Shown piece after piece: positions 10,581 to 23,500 of a stretch of 64,000 bases of DNA. Positions within the stretch are counted from its first letter, which is position 1; each line of letters opens with the position of its first letter. Source of the stretch: Isoetes taiwanensis. Taxonomy: Eukaryota; Streptophyta; Lycopodiopsida; Isoetales; Isoetaceae. The notes beneath the pieces were generated by a model. The model saw only the letters and a program-made list of their open reading frames with translations. It did no database searches and was not told the DNA's origin. The DNA lies in assembly GCA_021234155.1 (NCBI GenBank), contig JAJEKV010000011.1, positions 8,603,132 to 8,667,131 of the forward strand, given 5' to 3'. The position numbers and the translations under genes were made by a program.

Positions 10581-11195
10581 CTTGCTCATCAAGCATCCTT
10601 TTTTGTACCAATTTTGTATATAAATATAAGGAAAATTTTTTACTATACAAACTCTTTTTGAAACAAAAAAAAGGGGGAAATTTAAAATCAGTTATTTAAT
10701 TATTGTTATTACTGACGCTGATGCCAGCATAAAAAGTTAAAGTTGGGTTTCATTCCCTCTCTTGCTTCCCTTGTTTCTCCCTCCTCCTCCACGACTTGCA
10801 GTTGCAATTTTTTGGGGGATCGAATTTAAAAATAACCTTCCTTGCCATTTTAAGATGGTCGGCATTGTAACTTGGATATGTTCTTGATTTTAATATGCAT
10901 ATTTAGGGTGTAAAAACTTAAGAATGTGATTACCGTTTTTCTTTGTTTTGCAAACTTATATAACATGTCAAAACTAAGAGACTATAAGAATCGTATTGAA
11001 CACCACATTGCAAAAGTGAAAATGAAGCTTCTAAGCATTTCATGAATGTATATATTTGATATGTTAAAGTAGCAACAAGACTTCTATCAAACCATATATA
11101 ATGCATACACTTTGATTCCATTCTTCGAGATTCTTTGATGCTCCAGTGCATGCACGCCAAGTGTCGAAAAATATTATTGAGAATGAGAATGAGAA

Positions 11196-12130
11196 TGATT
11201 TTTTATCGTCCACTGAGGCCAATCGGCCTATGGGACCCACAAGGAGCGCAGCAAACTTATTACTGTCCGGGTTAAAAACCCCCTCGAAGGGTTTTGAGGG
11301 AAAAAGTAACAAAACTGTCAATAAGTATACATCAATGCATATATACATGTGTGTGCCCGAGGACATAGCTGATCTCGCATGTCCATAACCTCCTGAAGGT
11401 ATGATCCCAGCACCCGCGACGGATGTCGCGGCTCAATGTCACATGTAACGGTGGCGAGGCGACCAACTCAAAGATAGCGCCGTCCGGAATTTGATCATAT
11501 CTTTGGGCAACTTTGAAGGGTATGAGATTCATCCTCAATGACTCCCATTTGGCAAAGATTGACAGAGCGCCCCTGGCGTGGCTCACCAATCCATCGCCGC
11601 CTCAATTCAAAGATGATGTGCCCTCATGCGAATGGAGGCAATGAGTCTGGCGCCTTTTTCATGGGCAAGTGGGCACTTGGTAGCATTGCGGGCCTCGTTC
11701 CAATGTGGGATTTATGTGTATACCGATGAGTGTGTTGTCTTGACATGTTCAAGGGCATTGGCATCCCAAAGCTTGCTGAGGAAGCAAGCGTCAAGATATT
11801 GCCTCAAGCTATGGCGATCTGCCTCTGTTTGCACATGTATGCACCTGTGCTCCTGCACATTCCATCTAGCCAACCATTGAGCTCTCTTTTCCCTCCAGCA
11901 GGCCTTGAGGCGCTGCGACCCCATTGCCATGATATAAGCTAGTTTAGGAAGACGAGCATCGTCCATATTGACCACCTTCTGAAAATAGACAATGTGGCGA
12001 TCAAGGGCCGCCCTCTGAAGAGGCAAGAATCCTGTCTCCTGCGTAGAATTTGATATGGGACTGTGAACTTCACCCCTAGTGCTCGTACTAAGAAGGCTTT
12101 GAGGAACACTTTTTGTATTTTCCTAGTTAA
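11196..12130 (-). mobile_element. LINE family A, 5'-truncated 3' fragment
   Basis: The minus frames read RAALDRHIVYFQKV and RWNVQEHRCIHVQ (ORF 11712-12026), then a distal part (11332-11589). They align frame by frame with the LINE A copy at 58.3-59.0 kb (KAALDRHIVYF, WNVEAHRCAQVQ). The 3' UTR includes the complement of GTTAAAAACCCCC (11272-11284), the stem GGCC-GATT-GGCC and GACGATAAAAA. The tail is (CATTCT)n at 11175-11197 on the minus strand. Frames are broken, so this copy is dead. Confidence 0.75.
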
Positions 12131-13640
12131 TATTTATTGAGGAGGAGCCACAACCACATGACTCCCCTTGCTCAATCAATCCATCTAAACTTTCTTGAGC
12201 AAAGAATGAGCAAGTTTGCACCCACATTCCTTCTTGGCGAATTTGTGGCCTCTTGAATAATAACTATATGACCTTTCTTGATTGCAAGTTTGATGTTCTT
12301 GGGAGGCCATATCTACCTGTTCGGGGAAGAGAAATGTTCGGGGACCGGATATCCTTTTTTAGCTTCAACGAAAAGCTTCAAAGAATCGCTTTTATCGCAA
12401 CAAAAATCATTGGAGATGGATTCAATCCATTAGAAATGCCGGGAATCATACCGATTTGGTTCGAAAGGTAGATATGGTCTTTAAGCCGCCGATTTGGCAT
12501 TGGATAGTCCTTGGATGTGCCTAAACAGGCTGAATCCCCTGCAACAGCAACACCGGATGGTGACCCAATTGCCCCAATCAGACTTGAATTCATCAGGAAA
12601 CATGCCGAAATTGCTTGGAGGGCATCGATTTAGGTCTAGCAAGGGCCGAATTTGGTTCTAACATCTAGAATTGAGTGAATAAGGGCTTAAAAGTATGCAG
12701 ATTTGGGCGTTCAAGAAGCTGGCTGGAAGGGATTAATCCATGTGGAATCTGTTGGGTCATCCCGAAACTGTCTGGGAAGGGCCGATTTGGGCTTAGAAAG
12801 GCCGATTTGTCTTGTGGGGTCTTCAATCAGAAGAATCGATTAGAAGAATCGATGCATTTTGAGAACCGCCACAATGCCAGATGTGGAACGTTGCTTGCTT
12901 TTTTTGTTGTTACAGTTTTGTCCTGATTGTTACTTTTGTCCATTGCATTGCTTGTTAATTAACTCATATTTAATTGCAAACAAGTACATTAGTAGTTCAA
13001 AGGAAAATAATAGGAAGTTTAAGGGCTTGGATTGAGGCCCGACTATCCGCAGAGTACGCCAGGTCCTGCTGCAAGAGATTTGGAAAATACAGGGGGCTAG
13101 AAGTACGTAAGAACCTGGCTTCCTACATTGAAGTCCTCAACCTTCCCACACAAATTCTTCACCATTAAGTCCGAGAACATCTTTTGCACCATTCCAAATA
13201 TATACAAATCCGTCTTCACAGAGTAAGTCGGGGCCGCCGCGATAAATTTCTTGTACATGTTATTTTGATGTAAAAATGCATAGTATTGTGAAAAATACTA
13301 CGATGCAATGTATATATAGCACCAAGACATAATGCATGTATATCGGGGCTGAAGAAGAATACTAAACATGCAAGTAGAGCCAACAAAAGAGAAACCAGTC
13401 GCCAGGCTATGAGCACATAGCCACATAAAAGAAAAACAATTTGTCAATCTGTTGCATATAACATGGGTAAAAAATGTTGTCGGACTGAGAATTCTATTAG
13501 GTTTAATTGAACTTTATTGTCCATAACATAATACAGAGCAAGGGGCTATTGGACCAAACAAAAAAAAAAAGTAAGAACACAACAGCCTATTGTTGTATAA
13601 CGGATAAGTGCAAATGCCGCATAGCAATCAAGGGTGTGAC
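12131..13640. other. Intergenic DNA without recognised gene
   Basis: Short ORFs at 12253-12471 and 12675-12926 have no recognisable domain. GATTTGGGC/CCGATTTGG words repeat between 12,600 and 12,810. At 13,230-13,256 the sequence GCCGCCGCGATAAATTTCTTG repeats, with changes, a word at 6,531-6,557. An A-run lies at 13,560-13,570. Confidence 0.55.
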
Positions 13641-13648
13641 ATCCATCT

Positions 13649-13800
13649 TCAATTACTCCCATTTAACAGCATTGGCAGATCATGTTTTCTAGCTCTTCCT
13701 GGACCCATCTGACGGGGTGTGCACCAGTTCGAACGGACACAATCATCATGTGCTTCTTCATGGGTAAACGTGTAAACAAGTACCGCTATGTGGATCTCTT
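13649..13800 (-). mobile_element. LINE family A short fragment
   Basis: On the minus strand the sequence starting CATGAAGAAGCACATGATGA matches the LINE A region at 58,739-58,800 (CATGAAGAAGCGCAGGATCA). It corresponds to the conserved HHLRLETGRW area near the C-terminus. Only about 100-150 bp remain. Confidence 0.6.
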
Positions 13801-13859
13801 GGCAAGCATGGATTGATCTGGATTCGATTCTCCTTCCAGCAAGCTTCAAGGAGGAAGAT

Positions 13860-15920
13860 CCATACTAGGTTGTGTCAAAGCTTATGTCGATGTCATTTTT
13901 TTTTTTTGTCCATTTAGACATTGTAGGCAGATCAACAGGTGCCCCGAAGTAGAGCATGGACATGGACAACAAAGGCTTCACGAATCTGCAATAGAGATGA
14001 ATCAAAGGCGACGAGTCTAGTTTCTGAATTGGGGTGCAATTCCCATAACTCATGGGAATAAGAGAGTTATGGTTGGAAGTTTGATAGGGGGTCAAGAAAG
14101 ACTGCTCTACTCATTCCCTCTTGAATCTGATTTCTAGAAAGCCATTACCTTTTTCCAAGAGCTTTGCTGTTCTTGTTTAATATCCTGTTGTTATCCTAGA
14201 ACCTTACTCTTGGTGTATCATATTGAGGACTCCTAGCTCGAGAAAAAATCTACAAAAGGAAACTGATTGTCAGATATGCCTTACTGTCTTTATATTCCCG
14301 CCTGATATTGCTAACTGAGTGGTCCGGTTGGGTGGAGAGCTTTGGGCTAAAGGCCTGGTTTTGAGAATCTTTAATGTTTTAGTGTTGGTTTACTAGATGT
14401 TTGATCTTTTGATTACTGGCTAACCTTTGGTTCGTAACAGCTTCACGATTTTACTGGTCACTATGCATAGCACAGTAGAAGAAAAGCGTATATGCTTTTC
14501 ATTTGATGGTTATGCACGATCATGTCCAACAAATTAAGAAGAAGGTCATTTTTTTAACACTGTTGGAAAAGATTAGAGGCAAGAAACCATATGGGGCACA
14601 TAATACCGTGTAGAAAAATAACATAAGTAAGGACAAAACTACATTGAATGAAGAATGGGAATGAAGGCAGAACATGTATTACTTAGGATCTCTCGCTTAA
14701 TTTGCAAATAGATATATCAAACGATACAGCAAAAATAAGATATGTCTGATATAATAATTACCTCTGTTATTAAGAAATTGCAGTATTTTTCACCCTCCAA
14801 ATGCATAGAACAAATGAATGTCTACCCAACCAACAAACAGCCCATCCAAAGATGCCATAAACATGAAGAATAACATATGTAATACCTCCTTGCTAGACCG
14901 GCTTTAAGATGAAGGCTTCATATTAAGTGAAGTGCATCAGACATAATCGAAGATGATGCCGAACTTAACAAAAGTAGTATGTCTAAGGTGGATGCACTGC
15001 ATTTGATAGCTATTGTGCAGATTTAAAGGAATATTATAGAGAGTCACCTCAATTTTTTCTCAACTTGATTACTTTTATTTTAAAACTCTAAAATTAGAAT
15101 TGACATCTACATTTTACAATATGTAGCAATGATATAGCTAATAAATGGTCTACCTTAGATAACCCCAATTCATGAAGTCGAAATGTTAATGTGCACGACT
15201 TTTTCCGTATGGACTTGACCCCCTTCCATCTTATGTGCTCCTTGCAATTACAGTTCAAGCTGTGTTGTTGATCAATCTCGGCCTATACCAAGTATCAAAG
15301 CACTACCAAGACAGGAGCATTTATACAAATTTAAACTTCATTGTCCTAGCTCACTCAAGGACTTTTTGTGATAATGAGCCACTGCAAAATAATCTGCGGT
15401 TTTGATGGACCAATACTTCAACTCCTAAGCCTTCTTCTGCGCCTTCTAAATTTATGAAGTAGGGGCAAGATTTTTTGCAATAAATCCAATATACCTATTT
15501 GTTTTAGTGAACTAAACAAAGAAACCTACAACAAAATCTAGATTATAGGAAGATTTAGTCATATATCTGGTTTGCTTTGCCTCTTGAGCCGCATCTATAA
15601 ATAACAAATACATCATGGATGCCAATGCTGATCACAAACCCAATATATGACAATGAAGGAAACACAAAAATGGAAAAATTATATCCGCTTATCCAATTTG
15701 CCTACCAGTAGAAAAACGTTGATGCAGCAAAGCGTGGTCAAATTTGAGCATACAAGTGGAGAAACAAGGAGATGAGCTGATGAAGATGAAAAGGAAGAAA
15801 TGGAGTATATATGCGAGAAAACCTAACTACCAAGAGAGTCTAACTAACTAAAGGTAGCAATGGTTTCGAGAATTACATTTATCTTCTTATCGTGATACGA
15901 AAATAAATTCAATTCTATGT
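13860..15920. other. AT-rich intergenic DNA
   Basis: I see no gene, RNA gene or larger repeat in this stretch; ORFs are short and without features. Confidence 0.6.
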
Positions 15921-15924
15921 GTCT

Positions 15925-18250
15925 ATCAAGGGCCGCTCGCTGAAGTGGCAGGAAACATGTCTCCTGCAACAAAATTTGTTATGGGACCGTGGATTTCACC
16001 GAAAGTGCCCCAGTGCTAAGAAGGCCTTCGCAGACTGTTCTAAGTCGCCCAAGTAGCAAGGGACACCACCGGGCCCCGTGATTTCAACTCGCATAAAAGA
16101 GAGCGGGCTCTACCAATACCCCGAACGGATGTGTCCGATGCCCCCAATCATATAGTTCTCGCCTCGTGGTTATTGTTCGCATTGCATAGAGTGCTTTCCA
16201 CCGCCGCTACACGCAATCTTATGGAAGCGCCCCAAAGATAGTGTAGAAGGAAACTCCACTCCCGTGATACTTGTAGGTGGGTGTCACCTCCACTTGTTGC
16301 CCCTCGAGCAAGTGAATGAAGGGGGCCTTGGATGGTGCGAGGATGAGATTAGGACCACCTTGGTCTTGGCCGGATTGACGCTCATGTTCGTGGGCTCGGC
16401 GTAATGTATCCGTAGTATCTAAGTGAGATCGCGATATCCTCCGGAGTGTGAGCTAAGAGGTCAACATCGCCCCGCATAGATGAGTTGTCCGATGACCTCG
16501 ATGCAAAAGTTGGGTCCCGCCACCCCCATTGTCCATGAGCCGGTGTTCCAACCGGTCAATGTACGCACTTCAAACAATGTTGGGGAAAGAGGACATCTCC
16601 GGGCGGACCCCAACACGCTAGTGAATGGTTGTCCCGCCATCCCGATTCGCCTGCATAACTCGCATAACCTCCAGATACTCGCATTTTGCATATCCACAGA
16701 ACCTCTAGTTGCCGCAATCTTTCCCATAACTTTTCCCGAGGCACGGTGTCAAAAGCCTTCGCGAAAGTCAACAAAGCAACAATACAGTCCCGCCGACGGT
16801 TGGCCGCTATCCTCAACAAAAGTCCTCAATGTGAAGATATGATCAATGGTTGAATGCCGGGGTCTGAACCCTCGCTTGTGTGAGAGCTCGCGACACTGTT
16901 GCTTCCGCCCACCCGTCAATCGTTGCTCAATAATGCCGCCTAGCAGTTTGGCAAACAACCGAATCAAATTTCATGATTGTTCGGTGAATTGGTTGGACTG
17001 GTGGATCTCCCCGCCTTTGTAAATGGGGACAACTCGCTTGTGGTCCACGGGGGAATCCTTCCCCAGAAGCCCGCTGAACATAGTGGTTAGGACCGGTACC
17101 ATAGGCTCCCCCGCCCACTTGAGCAACTCCTCGCCTCGATACCATCCAGTCCGTTGCTTTCCCATTGGCCAAACGCCGCAGACTTCGGGTAACATCATCC
17201 TCTATGATTTCTAATGTCGGACCATTCTGTGGAGGTATGAGTGCTCGTGTCCCTTGAGGATCATAGAGTTGCTGCGTGTATTGTTCCCCACGCTTCATTA
17301 GTGATGTTCCCCTCAGATGTCGGGTTCGGCTTTCAAGAACCTTGCCAAAAGATTCTAGGATGGCTTTTCAACATGGAAAACATTTCCTTTGATGACGGGT
17401 AATGTAATCGGGAGATTTCTTTTGCCTTCAAGAAAGCACGATACCGTGGTGGTGGCATGTGGGCGCATTGCGTGATCGCGGATTCGGGCGCGCCGGCATT
17501 TGTATTCCTTACACTCAAGATCAAACCACCGACACGGGGAATGTTGCGTACCGCGGATACCTCGGGCATGCTATCCCAAAACATCTTTTCTCGCAACAGT
17601 ACCAAGGAGCTCAATCACCTGACCCGCTTTGTCGCTTCTAGCGTGGGGGCCCGCAAAATTCTCGAAAAGGTCATCTATGAGCATATCAAGATAATCCTTT
17701 GCTCGCCATAATCCAATCGCAAGCGAGGTATACAAGGAGCTACCATAGATGGGGTTCTAGCAGCCTGCCAAGCCAACTGCAGGTAGAGTGGAAGGTGATC
17801 TGAGTCTGTCTCCTCATCCCTACTGTCTGTGCCTACCCGAAAGTGAACAAGTGTACATCCTGCTCAGCGACTAATAGATAGTCCACCACACTAGATCCTC
17901 CACCCTGATTCTCTTGTCTGCAGGTGCACTTACAGGAGGAAGGCCACTGTGCCAGGCCATTACAAATTACCAACTCAAAGACACCACATAGTAGAAGCAA
18001 CTGCCTGCCAAAGCGCGTGACCTGACTATCATCTGATGTTCGTGGCCAAGCCGCCTCCGCGGGGCGCAGCTGTAACACATCTTGAGCCAAAGGATAAGTG
18101 GAAGCGCCGATGAGACGTTGATGCAGAATCGTGCCTAAAATAGCGAACTCCCAACCAGAAAGGGCATGTGCCGCATGCATGCATGCAAGACATGCATGCT
18201 CACCCCATTCTAGAATGGCGATCCGATGTCTCGGATCGATGGGATTCTAG
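15925..18250 (-). mobile_element. LINE family A copy with endonuclease and reverse transcriptase
   Basis: On the minus strand the order is: 5' head (18,100-18,250), apurinic-type endonuclease part (VTRFGRQLL, SSVVDYLL, then TDSDHLPL near 17,800 with the catalytic SDH), a linker (17,333-17,614), and RT blocks. RT shows GFRPRHSTIDHIFTLRTF, CCFVDFREGFDTVPREKLW and CPLSPTLF. The catalytic box, YADD in the 57.8-kb copy, is broken by an indel at about 16,478 (LIYAG-R-C then DVDLLAHTPE). The copy stops at 15,925 in the middle of the conserved RAALDRHIV region, so its 3' end is missing. That is unusual for LINEs, which truncate at the 5' end, and implies a later deletion. Frameshifts throughout. Confidence 0.85.
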
Positions 18251-18290
18251 AATGGGGCTCGCATGAAACCAACAAACCGCCCGAATACCA
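18100..18290 (-). repeat. Palindromic LINE/SINE head, head-to-tail junction
   Basis: On the minus strand the tail GTTTGTTGGTTTCATGCGAG, a CCATTCTAGAAT box, then the hairpin CGATCCGA/TCGGATCG, a second CCATTCTAGAATGG palindrome and a GCATGCATG palindrome follow one another. This equals the junction between the two units of the dimer at 39.6-40.6 kb. The LINE A copy here is thus preceded by the end of another unit. Confidence 0.65.
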
Positions 18291-18350
18291 AAGGACTTTC
18301 TTAACAGAACTGGGATCGAGGACGAAGGTCACTGGATGAAGGCTAAAGCA

Positions 18351-18690
18351 CCACTACAAATGTAAAACCCGCTTTAAGGCCAAAAAATCGCCGTAAACCC
18401 TTTACGTAATAGGCAATTGCCTGTGACTCATATGGTCGACGATATTCTCGACGATATTCTCGGCTAAAAATCGCCGATTTTGCGCCGTAATTTTTCGTCA
18501 TTTTTTCGGACGCGAAAATCGCCGATTTTTCGTCGTAATTTCCGTCGTAATATTCGCCGATGAAGGCCGAATTTTTCGCCGTGTTTTTCATCGTAAATAT
18601 TCGCCATAGCATGCGCCGTAATTACGCCGTTTTTCGTCGAATTTACGTCCACGCTTTTTTGTCGTTTGTCACAATATTCGCCGATGCTTC
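18351..18690 (+). mobile_element. CACTA-type left terminus with subterminal repeats
   Basis: CACTACAAATGTAAAACCCG at about 18,350 is a CACTA-form terminus. It is followed by some 300 bp of AATATTCGCCGAT, TTTTCGTCG and GCCGTAA words in direct and inverted orientation. The same words fill 41,641-42,131, the opposite type of end. No matching right end or transposase is visible nearby. Confidence 0.5.
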
Positions 18691-18699
18691 ATAAGTGCT

Positions 18700-19977
18700 T
18701 TTAGCCATTTTCATCAAGATTCTCATTTTTTCATAATTTTGGCATATTTGCATTTTATCCGATGATTTCTTTATAATGATATTTAGCTTTAATGTGGTAT
18801 TCATTCATAAAGAGATAAAGAGTGTATATCAAACAAAAATTTCAGATTCAAATAGAATCATAGTTACATGTCAAGAATTGACAACTGCACAATGCCAACA
18901 AAGATCATGGGCAATGGACTCCAAAGAAACTCAATACAAGATGAAAGAAAAGGAAATCCAAAGTCTTCAAAAAGAACGCTTCAACTACGGTCTTCAAGTA
19001 ACAGCTTTTTCAGAGAGCAAATGCGTCAAATAGAACATGAACAAAGCAAAGAGCAGAAGATTTGCCTTTATCCCTAGATAATCACCATCTCCAAATGTGA
19101 ATAGATCACTTAATCTTGCCATCGCCATGACGGCCGCATCACGCCATAAGAAATGAACTAATGAGAGGGAGAAGAAGATTAAGGCAAGACCTTATCTTCG
19201 TGTTGAATTTCTTTGACCTATTAGCACTTCCACTTCATATTCTTTCAGAAAGCATAGTAAGCGGAAAGCATCACCTTGTGTGCTTCTGCAATACAATAAG
19301 CTGTGAAGACGGCCTTGGTAGCAATGCATATCCTGCACCAACAAGGAGAGCTTTTCAGCAGAATTTGCCACTTTCAAAGTACAGAGATGGAGCCATCCAT
19401 AGCTGCCCCTATTTCATAGACAGTTTGAGCAACATAGACAGTCCATGTAACTCATTTTTGCATTCGACAGTCTAAATCAATGGATAGAGCATACGCCTTA
19501 GATTGCAAAACTAAATCTGGCCCTTCAAAAGAAGCTTGACCACCTGCAACCAGTTAAGCTTAAAAGTCATCTGGGGGGTTTGCCTTTTGTAAAAATGGCC
19601 ACAAACAGAATGATATTAAACAGAAACTAGAGTAACAAAACAACACATATAAAGAGAATAAATACCAATTCTAGAAGTTTTCAGAGATTGCAAAGAAATG
19701 AGCATCTGGATTTGCTTGTATTCCTGCAAAAACTAAACCAAAGGCATCAACATCGAGCTTTGTCTTACAAAATGCACTTCACCAGACATGCCATGGCCAA
19801 GAAGCTTACTTAGCTAATGCAAAAATCGAATCAAAATTTGCTCCTCACTATTGCATGTTACACTTCAATACAGTGCAGGATGAAGAAGCCAGATATCTAC
19901 AACTCTTAAAAGACATTATAAAAATAAATAGGGTTTTTCTACATCATTAATTTCCTTCAAAACCTGTCAATTTCCAC
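18700..19977. other. Intergenic DNA, no recognised gene
   Basis: Several short frames exist (18776-19033, 19161-19475 on plus; 19192-19377 on minus) but none shows a domain I know. The sequence is A/T-rich and ends at the target site of the gypsy element. Confidence 0.5.
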
Positions 19978-19982
19978 CGTAA

Positions 19983-20566
19983 TGTTTGGGGTCTGGGTTC
20001 GGGAACTCCTGGAAGACAGCCCTCTGTGAGGACCCGTGGATCTAACAGGAGAGTCCGGGGGACTATGTCACGCGGGATTTGCAAGAAGAGAAGAAGAAGA
20101 AGAAAACAGAACAAATGAGAGGAAAATGATAAGCTTCTTTGATATCAATGATGAACATACATGAGCTCTCGCAATAGAGAGAAAAACTGAAAGGAGACAA
20201 GACTCAAAACTCATCTAAAAACTCATGTGCTAGCTCTACTCATATATATAGTACAATGGCCTTGGGCCCAATATAGACACTCCGACCGATCTCGTGCCGA
20301 CTCCTCGAAGGAGGCCCGATTTGGGAATGTTGGCGGTGCCTCTTGAAGTGCCTAGAATCACTTGACGCCGCTGGGCGGTGACGGGTCAATACTTGTCCGA
20401 GCGGGCGCCTCTTGTTGACGCCACACGCTTTGACTGCGCGTGGTCTCGCTGCTTTGGTCTTTTCATGGAGCCTTTGATGGCTGACCCGGTACGACCGAGG
20501 ATCCTTGAGCTTGACCTGGTCTGTCAGATGCATGAATAGTCCGCACTGTGAGGCACAGGACTAACA
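19983..20566 (-). repeat. 3' LTR of the gypsy element
   Basis: 584 bp with TG...CA termini. It shares nearly its whole length with 30469-31045, including a GAAGAAGAAGAAGAAAA run, a TATATATA segment at about 20,243, and the GCATGAATAGTCC and GGACTAACA words near its end. It has small indels relative to the other LTR. Confidence 0.95.
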
Positions 20567-20578
20567 CTCCCCCCACCA
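20567..20578 (-). other. Polypurine tract
   Basis: Directly inside the 3' LTR, the minus strand reads GGTGGGGGGAG then TGTTAG of the LTR. It abuts the LTR as a second-strand primer should. Confidence 0.85.
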
Positions 20579-20579
20579 A

Positions 20580-23500
20580 ACGACTTTACACTCGAGTGAA
20601 GAAAAAGGAGGAAGTGTTTCGAGGGCGGGAAGCCATCCGGTTCGAAAGTGATCCTCACGGAGTGAGGACGGGCACCATTATGGTAATCGGGCTAATGAGA
20701 TCCCGGGCGCGGTTTGAAGAGCGTGAGGAGTGTTTTGGCCAAGGGCGGATCTCGTGATCAATAAGAAAGCGAGAGCGCACCATGTCTTCAAGGGCAGCAT
20801 GGGCGCCTCAAGAAATGTAACCGACATTCCATGAGGAGACAGTCCGGAGGCCAAAGGCAATCGACATTAACCGCATTCGGATTGCAGTGAAAAATGGGAC
20901 GCTGCCGATTTAAGGAGCTTAGCAAAATGCATTTGAGGGCAGCACAAAACCCGCTTTGAAGATGGATCAAGGATCGTGAGGTGGTGGCATTTCGCAAGAA
21001 GGTGTCAAGACCATGAAGCGCATCCGCCGGCCGTTTGCCAACCACGCTCATTAGCAATGTAGATCCAATTCGTGGTGGTATCCAGAGTGGCACCTTCTTC
21101 CCAATGTGAGCGGCGAACAAAACGTGGATCCCACCGGAGATCCGTCGAGATCTGAGGTGGAGTCCATCCGCATGACCATCCATGACTTTGGTCCAAAAAG
21201 GAAGGCCAATCGAAGTCGTAAAACCTTGGGTGGAGGTATGCCTGTGGAAGCATAGGGAGAAGGAACCATGCCCGCGGGCGTGGGTTCCGAAAGCCGTCTC
21301 CCCCGAATTGACCGACAAGATCCGGATCAAGAGAGCTTGACACCAACGATCCCAAAGAGAAGCAGAGAGTTGAGAGTTGACAGAGGGCTATCCCATCCCG
21401 TGGGGACCGCCTTGCTATCCAACAGAGCTTGTAATTGATTGTATCCCCGCGAGGTGTGCGATATAAATTTGTGCATAGGGAAGATCCCGGGATGTCCTAG
21501 ATACTTCCTTATTGTTGGTAAAGCTTCCGCTTGCCGAGAGATAAATGATTGGCAAGCTCGTGCATGTACTCCTCGATGAAGAGTTTGGGTCCGAAGCGGG
21601 ATCCACAAGATATGGATTGTTATCCCAAGCACCCATTGCACATGGGGTCACCCCGAAAGAGCCGGGCGTGGGCCCATTTCGCAAGTGTTCCCGTGATATC
21701 ACCCGTGATAGAAATCATGAAATATGTAAGCCATGGGCTGAACAACTCAAGGTGAGAAAGTCCGGATCGGCACGTTGTATGAGATCAAAGACCACAAGGG
21801 CACAAAGACAACCCTTTGTCTTCAATGGAGAGTTTCGCCAACCAAGAAAATCGGCACCGCCGTGGGAATATCCATTGTGTCCATCCGCCGCATGCCACTT
21901 CGAAAAAGGAAGAGGTGGCGGCGCAGCAACCACATAATCATGGCGATGTGAAGGAACCGGAAGTCCAAAGGCATTCGCTAAGAATGGCGGTATGGCCGCC
22001 AAGTTTTGCTTGAGCCTCATCGCCAGATCGAATAGCTTGTCAGAAGCTGTTGTTCAAGATCACGATCCGTTGTCCCGTTCTAGCAAAGAAAGGCGGACCG
22101 GGTCACTTTAATTTTCGAGAAGTGTTGACCCGGGAGGAGGATTTCCTGAGTATTGAGACGAAGCACGCAATTTCCGCCATCATCCAAGATCTTCTCTTTC
22201 GCACCTCCGTAAGCCGATCTTGAAGAGAGGTGAGCCGAGAGGTTCGTAGAAAGCCGAGCCGCCAAGGAGGCAACTTGAGCGCCCCGTACGAAAGGTTTTG
22301 AACTTGAGTGCTGAAATTTTCACAAAGTTCTGGAGTACAAGGCGCTGAGCTTAGCAATATCAAGGCCCTTGGTACTCGTGAGAGCGGCTTTGGACTTGTT
22401 GTGCTCCAATAAATTCTGAATTTCGATTGAGCTGAGCCCGTTGATCCGCAAGTTGGCTGACTTGATCTTGTGCACTTTTGAGATCCGCATGAGCCCCGTA
22501 AGAGAGCTTCATGCTTGTCTTGAAGTTTGGCCTCCAAAGTTGCAACTTGGGCAAAGGGCGTTTTGAAGGTCCGGTGTACGGCATCGCAGAGGCCTCTAGT
22601 GCCCGTTGAACCCCGCTCATAAGAGCCGCCTTGGGATTCCTCAGAACTTGAGAAGCGGCAGCTTGAGCATCCTCGGCCGATAATCGATACAACAACCGAC
22701 GAGGGTGTTGTGGTGGTGGAGCCTACCGTTGCCCGGGTTTGTGATGTTTGGGGAAAATGGTGTGAACTGGATGGTGTAGCGAGGAGGAGACAAAGGACAT
22801 GGGTGTGTGCGGACTTTGGACATGACCAGGGGAAGAAGGGCGCGGAAGTGCCATTTCGGTTAGTCATTGGAAGGAGAGCCGAGTGGAATTATGAGAATTT
22901 TGAGGTGTGGGAGGGAAGTAATGACGGATGAGGGCTTGAAAGTGGCCTCCCACGTAAACTTGAAATGGAAGTGGTACCCCTAAGGCGTCCATTTCTTGGA
23001 GAAGACGATAGAACATCATTTGGGGCCAATCTATGTGGTGGTTGGAGTGTGTAGCGTTGATGACCGTGTTATAGAAAGGCTTATTGATATGGGTGTTCTT
23101 GATAGAATACCCAGGAACTTGGCGCCACGTAAATTTAACAAAGGTTTCGTGGAGGCTTGTCGATATTGGTCGACGATGGACATTGGCATGATAAGCGGTG
23201 TGCACCAAACTCGCGGACATCGGTGATCCCGATGGCGCACCATGATACACAAGGGGTGTGCAAGGGAATATGAAATACCTCGTAAATCAAATGTTGAGTC
23301 AAATTTAAATGGTGGTGCCATCGACCACAAGTGGTGTAGCCTTATGGGTCGTTAACGATATTGGCTTATGAACCGCGCTAACCGGTCGATTTGGAGCCGA
23401 AGTTCCATTTGAGAGAATTCGTAAAGCTTGTGACGCTCAGCCGATTTCTTTTATTTGGGCCAACAAGGGCTTCACTAAAGTGGGCGCCAAGAAGGATACG

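Noticed and set aside
10160-10592. Minus-strand ORFs over the H3-like region
   Set aside because: They are shadows of the plus-strand H3 frame.
19161-19475. 104-codon plus-strand ORF
   Set aside because: No recognisable motif, no splice or promoter context, and comparable open frames occur on the other strand.
21545-21937. 130-codon plus-strand ORF inside the gypsy element
   Set aside because: It is antisense to the element, has no domain, and overlaps several coherent minus-strand pieces.
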